Below are positions 7,886 to 16,444 of a stretch of DNA of 35,182 bases, in pieces. Position 1 is the first letter of the stretch; every line of letters starts with the position of its first letter. The translations under genes and the position numbers were made by a program. Source of the DNA: Clostridium chromiireducens (GTDB lineage Bacteria > Bacillota > Clostridia > Clostridiales > Clostridiaceae); contig NZ_MZGT01000053.1 of NCBI RefSeq assembly GCF_002029255.1, positions 1 through 35,182 on the forward strand, in the 5' to 3' direction. The notes under the pieces are model-generated. The model was not told where the DNA came from, did not search any database, and saw nothing but the letters and a program-made list of their open reading frames with translations.

Positions 7886-9637
7886 TTAGCTATAGGATAT
7901 AGGTATTCTAATATAAATTACAGTCCCAAGTCCTAGCTTACTATTTATATGGATACCATAATTATCTCCATAGGTCAACTTAAGGCGTTTACTTGTATTA
8001 AACAAACCAATATGATTTGAGTGCTCGCCGTCAAAATCCAGCTTATTCTTTATAGCATCAAGATTTTCTTTATCAATTCCAATACCATTATCAATAATTG
8101 TTAGGATTAGGAAGCCATCTTTTTGTGATAGTTTAATTTTAATTTTGCCTTTTCCGTCTTTATTTTTAATGCCATGATATATACAATTTTCAACTAAGGG
8201 CTGGATTAATAACTTAATTGTGTTGATAGGTTCCACATTTTCTGTATATGCCCATAGTACATCAAACTTATCTCCATATCTTATCATTTGAATTTCAAGA
8301 TAGGTTTTAGTATACCTAATTTCCTCTCCAATAGAAACTCTATTACAAGGTGTCGTTAAAGAATAATCCAATATATTAGATAAATTTTCTATCATCTTAA
8401 TTGGCTTACTATTACTACCAGTTGCCTTTATCACTTCCCAATAGATTGTATGTAAGGTGTTATACAAAAAATGAGGGTTGATTTGAGACTGCAGCGCAAT
8501 AAGCTCCATATTTTCTAGTTTATATTTTCTTTCAGATAACTGTACTTTTAAATAGTGTTGTTCAATAAAGGTGGTAACTAAATTTTCTATAATATAACTA
8601 AATTCATTTTTTACATTGCTATCTATCACAGGTAGAGGTTGATTATTCTTAGCCGAATCAATTATAGTTATAATATTTGAAATCTGTTTGTAGTTTTTCT
8701 TAGTGAGATAGAAGGTTAAAATTAGCCCTAAAATAAATGAAAATAACAATAATACAATTGTATATTTAAGTAAACTTATAGAAACATAGTATAGTATACC
8801 TTCAGGAATTACAGATATATAGTTCCAAGAAAATCTATCAGAATGAATAATTGATTTACATAAAAATTTATTCTCTGATGGAGAGTATATTGTATTAGTG
8901 TTTAAATTTATAAGTTCTTTAATATCAAAATCAATTTTATTTCCAGGAGCTTGGCTACTAACAATTTCGCTATTATCTTTATCTAATATAAATATCTTTT
9001 GTTTAGGGTCAGAAACTGATTTGTTTAGTAAATTTTGTATGTAATCAGCTTTAATGTTTAAAACTATTACGCCATTATTAAGAGCCATCCTTTTATAAAC
9101 TGTTATGAGTTTCGTTTCTTTTTCTTCAAAATCATATTGCTTTACGTTTCTTGTTTCTATCCACAATTTTTCTTCTGAAGGATGATGCAGATAGTTATCA
9201 TACCAAGAGGTGTCAAAGAAATTATTTAAATTTGTTATACCATTATTGGTTGTGCAAAATCTACCATTTTCATTTTCGTAATAAATATGTATAGAATAAA
9301 TATAAGGCTTTGAGTTAGCAAAGGAATTCAGAAAAAAGCAAGTCGTATCTACATTTGCTATATCTGATGAATATAGTGTATCTTTTTTTAAAACCCTTTT
9401 TAAAGTGTAAGCCATATTAGCTGTACCATCGAATTGAATATTAAGAGTATCTATTTCATTAAAAATTAAATCAATATTTGTCTTTGTTTGATTTAAGAGA
9501 TTTATATTATTTTGAGTTATTTGATCCTTAATATATCTTTGAGTAATAATTATGGATAAAGATCCCAATACTAATGTAGGTATTAGTAGAGGAATCAAAA
9601 ATATAATTAAATTCTTTGTAAAAAAGTTATTTTTCAA
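7886..9637 (-). CDS. YesM/LytS-type sensor histidine kinase
   Basis: 583-aa membrane kinase. TM1 lies at about residues 9-31, followed by a roughly 250-residue extracytoplasmic sensor region (dCACHE-like, inferred from architecture), TM2 at about 283-311 and a HAMP-like linker. The His_kinase domain has the family motif SQINPHFLYNTLHTIYW with phospho-acceptor His389; the HATPase has QPLVENCIYHGIK and DNGIGID. The start is TTG at 9637, because the only good ribosome site (AAAGGTGA, overlapping the yesN stop) is spaced for it and the nearby ATG is out of frame. It is 9 bp behind yesN in the same operon. Kinases of this class typically sense carbohydrate, directly or through a binding protein. 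Here it sits next to an aldouronate importer, so a xylan-derived oligosaccharide is the likely cue. Confidence 0.9.
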   Translation of the reverse strand: MKNNFFTKNLIIFLIPLLIPTLVLGSLSIIITQRYIKDQITQNNINLLNQTKTNIDLIFNEIDTLNIQFDGTANMAYTLKRVLKKDTLYSSDIANVDTTCFFLNSFANSKPYIYSIHIYYENENGRFCTTNNGITNLNNFFDTSWYDNYLHHPSEEKLWIETRNVKQYDFEEKETKLITVYKRMALNNGVIVLNIKADYIQNLLNKSVSDPKQKIFILDKDNSEIVSSQAPGNKIDFDIKELINLNTNTIYSPSENKFLCKSIIHSDRFSWNYISVIPEGILYYVSISLLKYTIVLLLFSFILGLILTFYLTKKNYKQISNIITIIDSAKNNQPLPVIDSNVKNEFSYIIENLVTTFIEQHYLKVQLSERKYKLENMELIALQSQINPHFLYNTLHTIYWEVIKATGSNSKPIKMIENLSNILDYSLTTPCNRVSIGEEIRYTKTYLEIQMIRYGDKFDVLWAYTENVEPINTIKLLIQPLVENCIYHGIKNKDGKGKIKIKLSQKDGFLILTIIDNGIGIDKENLDAIKNKLDFDGEHSNHIGLFNTSKRLKLTYGDNYGIHINSKLGLGTVIYIRIPISYS

Positions 9638-9646
9638 AATAATTCA

Positions 9647-10435
9647 TCACCTTTCAAAAGGCTGAGGATTAATAGTATCCTTTTGATTTCTATATTCCTT
9701 GGGACTTTTTCCATAATAGCTTTTAAAAGTTCTAGTAAAATTTTTTGTATTACTATAGCCAACCATTTCACTAACTTCATAGGTTTTATATCTTATATTA
9801 TTTAAGAGATCAGCAGCACGATTCATTTTTACTTTTATTAAGTAGTTAGAAAAACGTTCTCCAGTTTTTTGTTTGAAAAATTGACTCAAATAGTTCGGAT
9901 TCATGTGAACTGATTCAGCTATATCTTCAAGTCTAGCATCTTTATAGTTTTCCCTTACATAATCTTTAATAAATGAGATTATTTTAGAGTCATAACTTGA
10001 TAAATCCTTAAAATCGTTTTCTTCCATATCCAAAATGCTATTTTCATTAGGCAAGAGTTCATTATCTAATGCTTTTTTTAAAGAAGAAAACACTTCATGA
10101 ATTTCATTATATTTTGAAGGTTTTACAATATACTCGCTAACCCCATAAGCTATAGCTTTACGAGCATATTCAAAGTCTTTGTAGGCGCTTAGAAATATAA
10201 TTTTTATTTTAAGCTTACGATTGAATATTTCTTTTGCAAGTTCAATGCCATCTAAAAATGGCATTTTTATATCACAAAGCATTACATCAACCTCATTATT
10301 TAGAACATATTCTAATGCAAGCTTTCCATTTTCTAATTGTTCAACAATTTCAAACCCTAAATCTCCCCATGGAAAATATCTACATAATAAATTTCTTGAT
10401 TCATTTTCGTCATCTACTACAAGTAGTTTGTACAT
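9647..10435 (-). CDS. YesN-type response regulator with AraC DNA-binding domain
   Basis: 262-aa regulator. Receiver domain at 1-120 with acidic pair VVDDE, phospho-acceptor Asp55 in MLCDIKMPF and Lys in YIVKPSK. The C-terminal AraC/XylS domain (about 155-255) has two helix-turn-helices: DIAESVHMNPNYLSQFFKQK and VSEMVGYSNTKNFTRTFKSY, ending in YGKSPKEYR. Most YesN proteins are considerably longer because of a large linker; here the linker is only about 35 residues, so this is a minimal form. Ribosome site AGGGGGAAGC precedes the ATG. It is the first gene of the minus-strand operon and diverges from the MBL-MCP unit. It is expected to bind the repeated AAAGATACC boxes at 10681, 10723, 13841 and 13882; that assignment is inferred. 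Confidence 0.92.
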   Translation of the reverse strand: MYKLLVVDDENESRNLLCRYFPWGDLGFEIVEQLENGKLALEYVLNNEVDVMLCDIKMPFLDGIELAKEIFNRKLKIKIIFLSAYKDFEYARKAIAYGVSEYIVKPSKYNEIHEVFSSLKKALDNELLPNENSILDMEENDFKDLSSYDSKIISFIKDYVRENYKDARLEDIAESVHMNPNYLSQFFKQKTGERFSNYLIKVKMNRAADLLNNIRYKTYEVSEMVGYSNTKNFTRTFKSYYGKSPKEYRNQKDTINPQPFER

Positions 10436-10507
10436 TATAGCTTCCCCCTATTAACGTATCCTCAAAGAGTCATAAAATTAAATTTTCTGCTAATAATCGT
10501 TGTAAAT

Positions 10508-10521
10508 TCAAGGCGTTTTCA
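10508..10521 (-). promoter_or_regulatory. Possible CcpA catabolite-repression (cre) site upstream of yesN-yesM
   Basis: Read on the minus strand, TGAAAACGCCTTGA matches 12 of 14 positions of the Firmicute cre consensus TGWAARCGYTWWCA. It lies about 75 bp before the yesN start, near a TTGAAA that could be the -35. Catabolite repression would fit a secondary carbon source, but two mismatches in AT-rich DNA keep this tentative. Confidence 0.35.
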
Positions 10522-10631
10522 AAGAAATTACATATTATTTAGCATACTTTATACTATATGATTACGTATTCATAAAGATTTTACCATATGAAAGTAAAAT
10601 TGCATATATAAAACAACAAGCGTATATAAAA

Positions 10632-10790
10632 TCATGAGAAAGTGACTCTAATAATAAGATAATGACGCTCTTTATAAGAAAAAGATACCTTTTTTAATTA
10701 ATATATGAGGAAGTTCTGTTTTAAAGATACCATTTATAATAATAGATATCTTATGTAAATAATTACAGTCGTGTTAGAATAGCATTAAAT
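10632..10790 (+). promoter_or_regulatory. Control region, copy 1: AAAGATACC boxes and promoter of the MBL-MCP unit
   Basis: This stretch is closely similar along its length to 13790-13950. Shared landmarks are AGTGACTCTAAT (10641), AAAGATACC (10681), AAGTTCTGTT (10711), AAAGATACC followed by ATTTATAATAATAG (10723) and the promoter. The -10 TAGAAT (10775-10780) and non-consensus -35 TATGTA (10752-10757) are 17 bp apart, exactly as in copy 2. Weaker box-like sequences at about 10661 and 10742 suggest a spacing of about 20 bp (two helical turns), typical for AraC-type binding. The poor -35 implies dependence on an activator, most simply YesN. Confidence 0.7.
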
Positions 10791-10891
10791 TTGTCCAAAT
10801 AAAAATATAGTTTTGGAAGCATTGTAATAGTAAGCAAAGCTTTGAATTACCTTAGTTTGGATAAGTAACGTTAAATATAGGAGTGTTTAGT

Positions 10892-11713
10892 ATGCATAAT
10901 CAATATTACAATATTAAAAAGGTAATGAATGGAGTATATCATATAAGTGATCCAAATAAGATATGTTGTTCATTAATTGTAGGAAGTAAAAAGGCATTAT
11001 TATTTGATACAGGTTATGGTATTGGAGATCTGAAGCAAGTAGTTAAATCTATAACAGATCTACCTATTATTGTTGTTAATAGCCATGGTCACCTCGATCA
11101 TATGGGTGGGAATTATCAATTTGATGAAGTCTATATTCATGGGGCTGATATATCATTAGCAAAGCAGATTCTTTTATCAGGTAAGAGAAAGTGGACTGCG
11201 GATAATTATAAAAAAAATATAGGACTTCCAAAAGATTTTAAGGAAGAAGACTATGTAAATAGAGAATATAATATTAATTTTATTCCTATAGACGAAGGGA
11301 AAGTATTTGACTTAGGAGGATATGAACTTGAAGTAATTTATTGCAAGGGGCATACTGCCGGGTGTATTTCATTAATTGAAAGAAAAAATAAACTGTTGCT
11401 TTCTGGAGATTCAGTATTGCAGCATGTATGGATGTTTCTAGAAGAAAGCAAAAAAATAAGTGAATATATTAATAGTCTCAAAAAGCTAAATGAGTTTGAA
11501 GTCAATACTATTCTTACTTCTCATTCTAGTGAACCTTATAGTAGAGAGCTATTAATTAAATTGATTAATTGTGTCACTAATATTGATATTTCGAAAAGTG
11601 AACCATATTTCAATGAAGCATATCCTTATAAGGCCTTTATGTATTCTGAAGGTGGAGAACCTTTTGTTAGCCCGGATTATGTTTCTATTGTTTTTAGAGA
11701 AGATAAATTGTAA
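10892..11713 (+). CDS. Metallo-beta-lactamase-fold hydrolase
   Basis: 273-aa cytoplasmic protein (no signal peptide) with the zinc-binding signature HGHLDH in VVNSHGHLDHMGGN, a further ligand His in GHTAG, the Asp in LSGDSVL and a late His in LTSHSSEP. This is the standard set of the MBL superfamily, so it is probably a di-metal hydrolase; the substrate is unknown. The ATG at 10892 is chosen because ATAGGAG ends about 8 bp before it; the in-frame GTG at 10883 lies inside that ribosome site. It is the first gene behind control-region copy 1 and is followed by a chemoreceptor. Co-regulation with aldouronate uptake suggests an ester or lactone of a sugar acid as substrate, but that is a guess from context. 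Confidence 0.85.
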   Translation: MHNQYYNIKKVMNGVYHISDPNKICCSLIVGSKKALLFDTGYGIGDLKQVVKSITDLPIIVVNSHGHLDHMGGNYQFDEVYIHGADISLAKQILLSGKRKWTADNYKKNIGLPKDFKEEDYVNREYNINFIPIDEGKVFDLGGYELEVIYCKGHTAGCISLIERKNKLLLSGDSVLQHVWMFLEESKKISEYINSLKKLNEFEVNTILTSHSSEPYSRELLIKLINCVTNIDISKSEPYFNEAYPYKAFMYSEGGEPFVSPDYVSIVFREDKL

Positions 11714-11809
11714 TACTACAAACTTATAAGTTGTCTGGAAAAATTTTGACTTAATCTGGACAACTCTATTGAGCAAAATAATACAAGAAAGAATATGGAG
11801 GGATATTTT

Positions 11810-13525
11810 GTGAAGTGGTTTACAAATCTAAAAACCATACAAAAATTAATATTTACATTTGTGTTAGTATCATTATTTATTGTTTTAGTAGGAAGTATTG
11901 GAATAATAAATATGAGAGAAATTAAATCTAATGCGGATAAAATGCATAATTATAATCTTGAGTCAGTAAAACAGTTAACAACTATTAGGCAGAATATAGC
12001 GGATATTCGTTTTGATATTTTAAAAATTGATGCTCAGCGAAATATAAATAATCAAAATGAAACAACCAAAAAGGAAGTTAATAGATTGTATGAAGAAAAT
12101 GCAGAAATAATAGAAAACTATGAAAAAACAATATTATCTGATGAAGAAAAAGAAGCGTTGGCTTTATTAAAAGATGATATAAAACTTTATAAAAATGCAT
12201 GTGAGCAAATTATCAAATATGCAGATGAAAATAATTATAATGAAGCTGATGATCAATATCTTAATTTAGGGCCGGTAAAGACAGCTTTATATAATCACTT
12301 AGGTAATTTAATTAGAATTAATACAGATCAAGCTGATAATCTATATAAAGAAAATAATTTAACTTACCAGGGTTCCATACATAAGGTAATTACAATAGGC
12401 GCTTTAAACCTAATTATAGCAATTATGTTAGGAACTTTGATAGCAATATGGATATCTAGACAGATAAAAAAAGTTTTAAATTTTGCAGAAGCAATTGGTA
12501 GTGGCGATTTAACCCAATCAATAAGAATTAATTCTAAAGATGAGTTCGGAAATCTTTCTAAAGCATTAAATAATGCTAATAATAATATAAAAAATCTAAT
12601 AAGTGAAATAATGAATAGTGCAAGTGATATGAGCGCAACAAGTGAAGAATTATCAGCTACAGTTGAAGAGGTCTCATCTAAAATGGAATCAGTAAATGAA
12701 TCAACCGAACAAATATCAAGAGGAGTACAGGATTTAAGTTCAACAGCAGAAGAAGTAAGTGCATCCACAGAAGAAATTACTTCAAACACCAGTGGACTTG
12801 CCAATAGAGCCAGCGATGCAAGTGCCACAGTAAATGATATTAAAAAACGTGCATTTTACATAAAAGATAAGGCAATAAATGAGATAAAGGAAAGTAATGT
12901 AATATATATGGAAAATCGCTCACAAATTTTAAATGCCATCGAAGAAGCAAAAGTAGTAAATGAAGTTAAAATGATGGCAGATTCTATTGGAAGTATTGCA
13001 GAGCAAACTAATCTGTTAGCATTAAATGCAGCAATTGAAGCTGCTAGAGCTGGGGAACATGGGAAAGGTTTTGCAGTAGTTGCTGATGAAGTAAGAAAAC
13101 TAGCAGAGCAATCTTCAGAAGCAGTAATGAATATTCATGCTATGGTAAATCAAGTGCAAGTAGCAGTAACAAAATTATCAAAAAGTGGCCAAGATGTACT
13201 TAACTTCATTGATAATAATGTGAAATCAAATTATGAATTTCTTAATAAAACAGGTATTCAGTATGAGGAAGATGCAAATCTTGTAAATGATATCATAGTT
13301 GAAATTTCCAAGTCATCTAATCAAATGAATGAATTAGTTGAACATATATCATATGCTGTTCAAAATGTATCAGAAACTGCAGAAGAATCAGCTGCAAGTT
13401 CAGAAGATATATCAAATAGTGTTAATGAGGTTACTCTTGCTGTTAATGATGTTGCTAAATCAGCACAAAGCCAAGCAGAACTCGCACAAAAATTAATTAA
13501 CATGGTAGAAAAATTTAAATTGTAA
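11810..13525 (+). CDS. Methyl-accepting chemotaxis protein
   Basis: 571-aa receptor. TM1 at about residues 12-33, an extracytoplasmic domain of about 155 residues with four-helix-bundle (4HB_MCP-like) character, TM2 at about 192-215, HAMP at about 216-268, then a long coiled-coil signalling domain. The hairpin tip is canonical: [20 protein letters not shown] and [17 protein letters not shown] (about 398-435), the CheA/CheW contact surface. Methylation-type Glu/Gln pairs are visible in [13 protein letters not shown] and [16 protein letters not shown] at 11810 is chosen because ATGGAGGG ends 7 bp before it; an in-frame ATG at 11795 overlaps this ribosome site. It is in one unit with the MBL gene (96-bp gap) behind a promoter that duplicates the importer promoter, which suggests taxis toward the oligosaccharide that is imported. 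Confidence 0.93.
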   Translation: MKWFTNLKTIQKLIFTFVLVSLFIVLVGSIGIINMREIKSNADKMHNYNLESVKQLTTIRQNIADIRFDILKIDAQRNINNQNETTKKEVNRLYEENAEIIENYEKTILSDEEKEALALLKDDIKLYKNACEQIIKYADENNYNEADDQYLNLGPVKTALYNHLGNLIRINTDQADNLYKENNLTYQGSIHKVITIGALNLIIAIMLGTLIAIWISRQIKKVLNFAEAIGSGDLTQSIRINSKDEFGNLSKALNNANNNIKNLISEIMNSASDMSATSEELSATVEEVSSKMESVNESTEQISRGVQDLSSTAEEVSASTEEITSNTSGLANRASDASATVNDIKKRAFYIKDKAINEIKESNVIYMENRSQILNAIEEAKVVNEVKMMADSIGSIAEQTNLLALNAAIEAARAGEHGKGFAVVADEVRKLAEQSSEAVMNIHAMVNQVQVAVTKLSKSGQDVLNFIDNNVKSNYEFLNKTGIQYEEDANLVNDIIVEISKSSNQMNELVEHISYAVQNVSETAEESAASSEDISNSVNEVTLAVNDVAKSAQSQAELAQKLINMVEKFKL

Positions 13526-13789
13526 AAATCCAAACTACATAAAAATATAGCTTGCTTTAAGAAGTCTTATACATATCTTGGTGGAAATTTAAGAGCTATG
13601 TAGTATCCACCATGAATCTCACGGAAATTTTAGATTTATATGCTCCCTTATATAGCAGATAGTTTAATTAATAAAACTGTCTCTATAAAAGGGGGTATTT
13701 TAATGTTAAGCTTAATAAGTTGATTTCTTTTATTACTGAATTCAAAGATTGTCTACGAAATTTAAGCGTATTGAATAGATAGAAATTAT
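13526..13789 (+). other. Gap after the chemoreceptor; only a tiny leader-like frame
   Basis: No gene is recognisable and no convincing terminator follows the chemoreceptor. A strong AGGGGG site at 13690-13695 precedes a six-codon frame, ATG at 13703 to TGA at 13723 (MLSLIS). It may be a leader peptide or a decayed gene start. A 7-bp inverted repeat (13579-13585 with 13606-13612) lacks a T run. Confidence 0.3.
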
Positions 13790-13950
13790 AATTATAAGAA
13801 AGTGACTCTAATCATAAAAGAAAGATGCTTTTTATGAGATAAAGATACCTTTTTAATTTAATTGTAAAGAAGTTCTGTTATAAAGATACCATTTATAATA
13901 ATAGGTCACTTATGTAAAGAATTACACGTATGATAGAATAACATTAAAGC
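13790..13950 (+). promoter_or_regulatory. Control region, copy 2: AAAGATACC boxes and promoter of the importer-catabolic operon
   Basis: Homologous to 10632-10790. Landmarks are AGTGACTCTAAT (13801), AAAGATGCT (13821), AAAGATACC (13841), AAGTTCTGTT (13870) and AAAGATACC (13882), then the promoter -35 TATGTA (13911-13916) and -10 TAGAAT (13934-13939), 17 bp apart. Boxes at 13821 and 13841 are exactly 20 bp apart and the next is 41 bp on, i.e. about two and four helical turns. The leader to the lipoprotein gene is about 60 nt. YesN is the likely activator. Confidence 0.7.
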
Positions 13951-14007
13951 TGCAGCAATAGTGAAATTATTAGTGTGTATAGCACTATATAAATTAGGAG
14001 GAAATTT

Positions 14008-15336
14008 ATGAAAAACAGAAAAAAAATCATTAGTATATTATGTGCTATTTCAATAGCTACATCTGTATTTGTAGGTTGTGGAAATGCTTCAAAAGAAACT
14101 GCCAAAGATAGCAGTAAAGGAGATCAAGTAACTCTAAGATTTTCTTGGTGGGGAAGTGATGTACGTCATAAGGCAACTTTAGAAGCAATAGATTTGTATA
14201 TGAAACAAAATCCAAATGTAAAGATAGAGGCAGAATATGGTGGGGTTGATGGATATCAAGATAAGTTATCAACTCAGTTAGGCGGTGGTACTGCACCAGA
14301 TCTTATTCAATTGGACAACCCATGGATTTATGATTATGCCAAACAAGGAGAAATGTTTTACGATTTAAATGAGTTTAAAGACATAGTTGATATGAGCGGG
14401 TTTGATAAAAAATTCTTAGATGGTTATTGTACACTTAATGGAAAAATTCAAGGATTACCAATGGGATTAAATGCATTAACTGTAGTTTACAATAAGGATA
14501 TTTTAAAGGCTGCAAATGCTGATATAACTAAAGATTTAGATTGGGACAAATTAATTGAAGAAGGAAAGAAAGTTCATGCACAAAATAGTAGCAATTATTT
14601 ATTAAATGCAGAACAAAATAACTTTTTAGATTTTATTATTATGCCATATGTTATTCAAAAAACAGGTCAGCAATGGGTAAAAGATGATTATACAATGGGA
14701 TTTGATAAAGCTACACTTACTCAAGCCTTTGAACTTGAAAGAAAGTTATTTGATGAAGGAATTGTACAACCAGCAGAGCAAAGTTTTACATTTAAATCTA
14801 AACCAGAGCAAAATACTGCATGGATAAATAAGCAATTTGGTAGTGCTATTAGTTGGGCAGCTGGTATAGGAGTACTTAGTGGTACTTTAGGAGATAGTGC
14901 GGATGTTACATTATATCCAGTACCTAAAGATGCGAAAAGTTCAGGGATAGTAGTAAGACCTGCGACTTTACTTTGTATTAATAAAAAATCTCCTAACGCA
15001 AAAGAAGCAGCAAAATTCATGAACTTTTTCTTCAACGATAAGGAAGCAGCTAAAGTATTAGGGGATGTTAGATCTATTCCTCCTGTAGAAGCTTCAAGAA
15101 AAGCTGCATTGGATGCGAATAAAGTAAATCCATTAGCAGTAAAAGCTGTTGAGGCAGCAACAAAAAATCCAGGGTTAATATACAATGGGGTATCTAGTAA
15201 TTCAGAATTAAGAAATATTTTATTAACTGAAATTGAAAATGTTGCATATAAGAAGTTTACACCTGACCAAGCAGCAGATGACATGATTAAACTTTATGAA
15301 AGTAAGCTAAAAGAATTAAAGAGTGCTGCAAACTAG
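14008..15336 (+). CDS. Sugar ABC transporter substrate-binding lipoprotein (CUT1)
   Basis: 442-aa extracellular binding protein. It has a lysine-rich start, a hydrophobic core and a lipobox-like FVGC with the acylated Cys24, so it is tethered to the outer face of the membrane. The mature part is a family-1 solute-binding protein: FSWWGSDVRHKATLEAI near the N-terminus, the hinge strand GGGTAPDLIQLDNPW and a C-terminal lobe with RPATLLCINKKSPNAKEAAKF. Ribosome site AGGAGG precedes the ATG. It is the first gene of the operon behind control-region copy 2. The aromatic WW pair early in the mature protein could stack on sugar rings. Genes downstream (GH67, uxuA, uxuB) make aldouronates (glucuronic-acid-bearing xylooligosaccharides) the expected ligand. 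Confidence 0.92.
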   Translation: MKNRKKIISILCAISIATSVFVGCGNASKETAKDSSKGDQVTLRFSWWGSDVRHKATLEAIDLYMKQNPNVKIEAEYGGVDGYQDKLSTQLGGGTAPDLIQLDNPWIYDYAKQGEMFYDLNEFKDIVDMSGFDKKFLDGYCTLNGKIQGLPMGLNALTVVYNKDILKAANADITKDLDWDKLIEEGKKVHAQNSSNYLLNAEQNNFLDFIIMPYVIQKTGQQWVKDDYTMGFDKATLTQAFELERKLFDEGIVQPAEQSFTFKSKPEQNTAWINKQFGSAISWAAGIGVLSGTLGDSADVTLYPVPKDAKSSGIVVRPATLLCINKKSPNAKEAAKFMNFFFNDKEAAKVLGDVRSIPPVEASRKAALDANKVNPLAVKAVEAATKNPGLIYNGVSSNSELRNILLTEIENVAYKKFTPDQAADDMIKLYESKLKELKSAAN

Positions 15337-15370
15337 TTTAATTTAAATACATGGCAATGTTGTGATTAGA

Positions 15371-15444
15371 AGCTTCAGCATAGAGATTAACCTCATTTAT
15401 TATTGGTTGTTTCTAATGAAAGATTAATATATTGTGCTGGAGCT
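15371..15444 (+). other. Intercistronic stem-loop between binding protein and permeases
   Basis: AGCTTCAGCA (15371-15380) pairs with TGCTGGAGCT (15435-15444), 10 bp with one G-U, around a 54-nt AT-rich insert. There is no T run, so it is unlikely to be a simple terminator. Such structures often protect the binding-protein part of an ABC operon mRNA so that it is made in excess over the permeases. Confidence 0.4.
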
Positions 15445-15508
15445 CATCTATTCATAAATAATTAGCATTGTAAGAGATTAATATAAAGTAAAGGTAGGAG
15501 GTTTTTAC

Positions 15509-16444
15509 GTGGAACAAAATACAGCAATAGAATTAAAAAGTGGTCTTCACCATAAAAGAAGTAAGACATTGAAAAAATACACGGGATTATTATACATATC
15601 CCCATGGCTATTAGGTTTTCTTGGTTTTCAGCTATATCCTTTAGTTTCATCATTTTATTATTCATTTACTAATTTAAGTTTAGGTGGAAACCCTAAATTT
15701 GTTGGTTTAGATAATTATATACGTATATTTACAGTGGATCCAGAGTTTTGGAAATCCTTAAGTGTAACAATTGTATATGTATTTACATCAGTTCCTGCAA
15801 AATTAGCGTTTGCATTACTGATTGCAATGATATTAAACTCAAAATTAAAATTTATAAATGCTTTTAGGACTATATATTATATTCCATCCATACTTGGAGG
15901 AAGTGTAGCAGTATCTGTATTATGGCGTTTCTTGTTCATGAAAGAAGGTACAATAAATCAGATTTTATCTATATTCTCAATACCACCTCTTGATTGGATT
16001 GGTAGTCCTAGTTTAGCGTTATTCACAATAGATATACTTACTGTTTGGCAGTTTGGTTCATCTATGGTGTTGTTTCTTGCGGGCTTAAAGCAGATACCTG
16101 CAGAACTATACGAAGCTGGAATAATGGATGGAGCATCAAAAATTAGAATGTTCTTTACAATTACTATACCAATGTTAACACCAATAGTATTTTTTAACGT
16201 TATTATGCAATTAGTTGGAGCTTTCCAAGAGTTCACATCCGCTTTTGTAATAACAGGTGGAGGTCCTATGCAATCAACTTATTTATATGGAATGAAGTTG
16301 TATTTAGAAGCTTTCAGATATTTTAAAATGGGATATGCATCTGCCTTATCTTGGATTCTATTTTTAATAATATTAGTTTTCACACTTATAATATTTAAAT
16401 CTTCAAAGAAATGGGTTTATTACGATGATGGAGGAGAGTTTTAA
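15509..16444 (+). CDS. Sugar ABC transporter permease (MalF/LplB type)
   Basis: 311-aa membrane protein with six main transmembrane segments and the cytoplasmic coupling motif ELYEAGIMDGASKIRMFF (EAA loop) that contacts the ATPase. The N-terminal pattern GLLYISPWLLGFLGFQLYPL is typical of the first CUT1 permease. The start is GTG at 15509 with TAGGAGG at about 15495-15501. Its stop overlaps the ATG of the second permease by one base (TAATG), so the two are translationally coupled. No ATP-binding subunit gene is present in the window; CUT1 importers of Firmicutes commonly borrow a shared MsmK-type ATPase. Confidence 0.93.
   Translation: MEQNTAIELKSGLHHKRSKTLKKYTGLLYISPWLLGFLGFQLYPLVSSFYYSFTNLSLGGNPKFVGLDNYIRIFTVDPEFWKSLSVTIVYVFTSVPAKLAFALLIAMILNSKLKFINAFRTIYYIPSILGGSVAVSVLWRFLFMKEGTINQILSIFSIPPLDWIGSPSLALFTIDILTVWQFGSSMVLFLAGLKQIPAELYEAGIMDGASKIRMFFTITIPMLTPIVFFNVIMQLVGAFQEFTSAFVITGGGPMQSTYLYGMKLYLEAFRYFKMGYASALSWILFLIILVFTLIIFKSSKKWVYYDDGGEF

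Noticed and set aside
11729..11765. Inverted repeat AGTTGTC/GACAACT after the MBL gene as a terminator
   Set aside because: Only 7 bp with a 23-nt loop and no T run; the chemoreceptor is better seen as part of the same transcript.
12364..12828. 154-codon minus-strand open frame
   Set aside because: Antisense to the chemoreceptor coiled coil; no start signals.
14721..15284. 187-codon minus-strand open frame
   Set aside because: Lies fully antisense to the binding-lipoprotein gene, has no ribosome site or domain pattern, and arises from the codon bias of the real gene.
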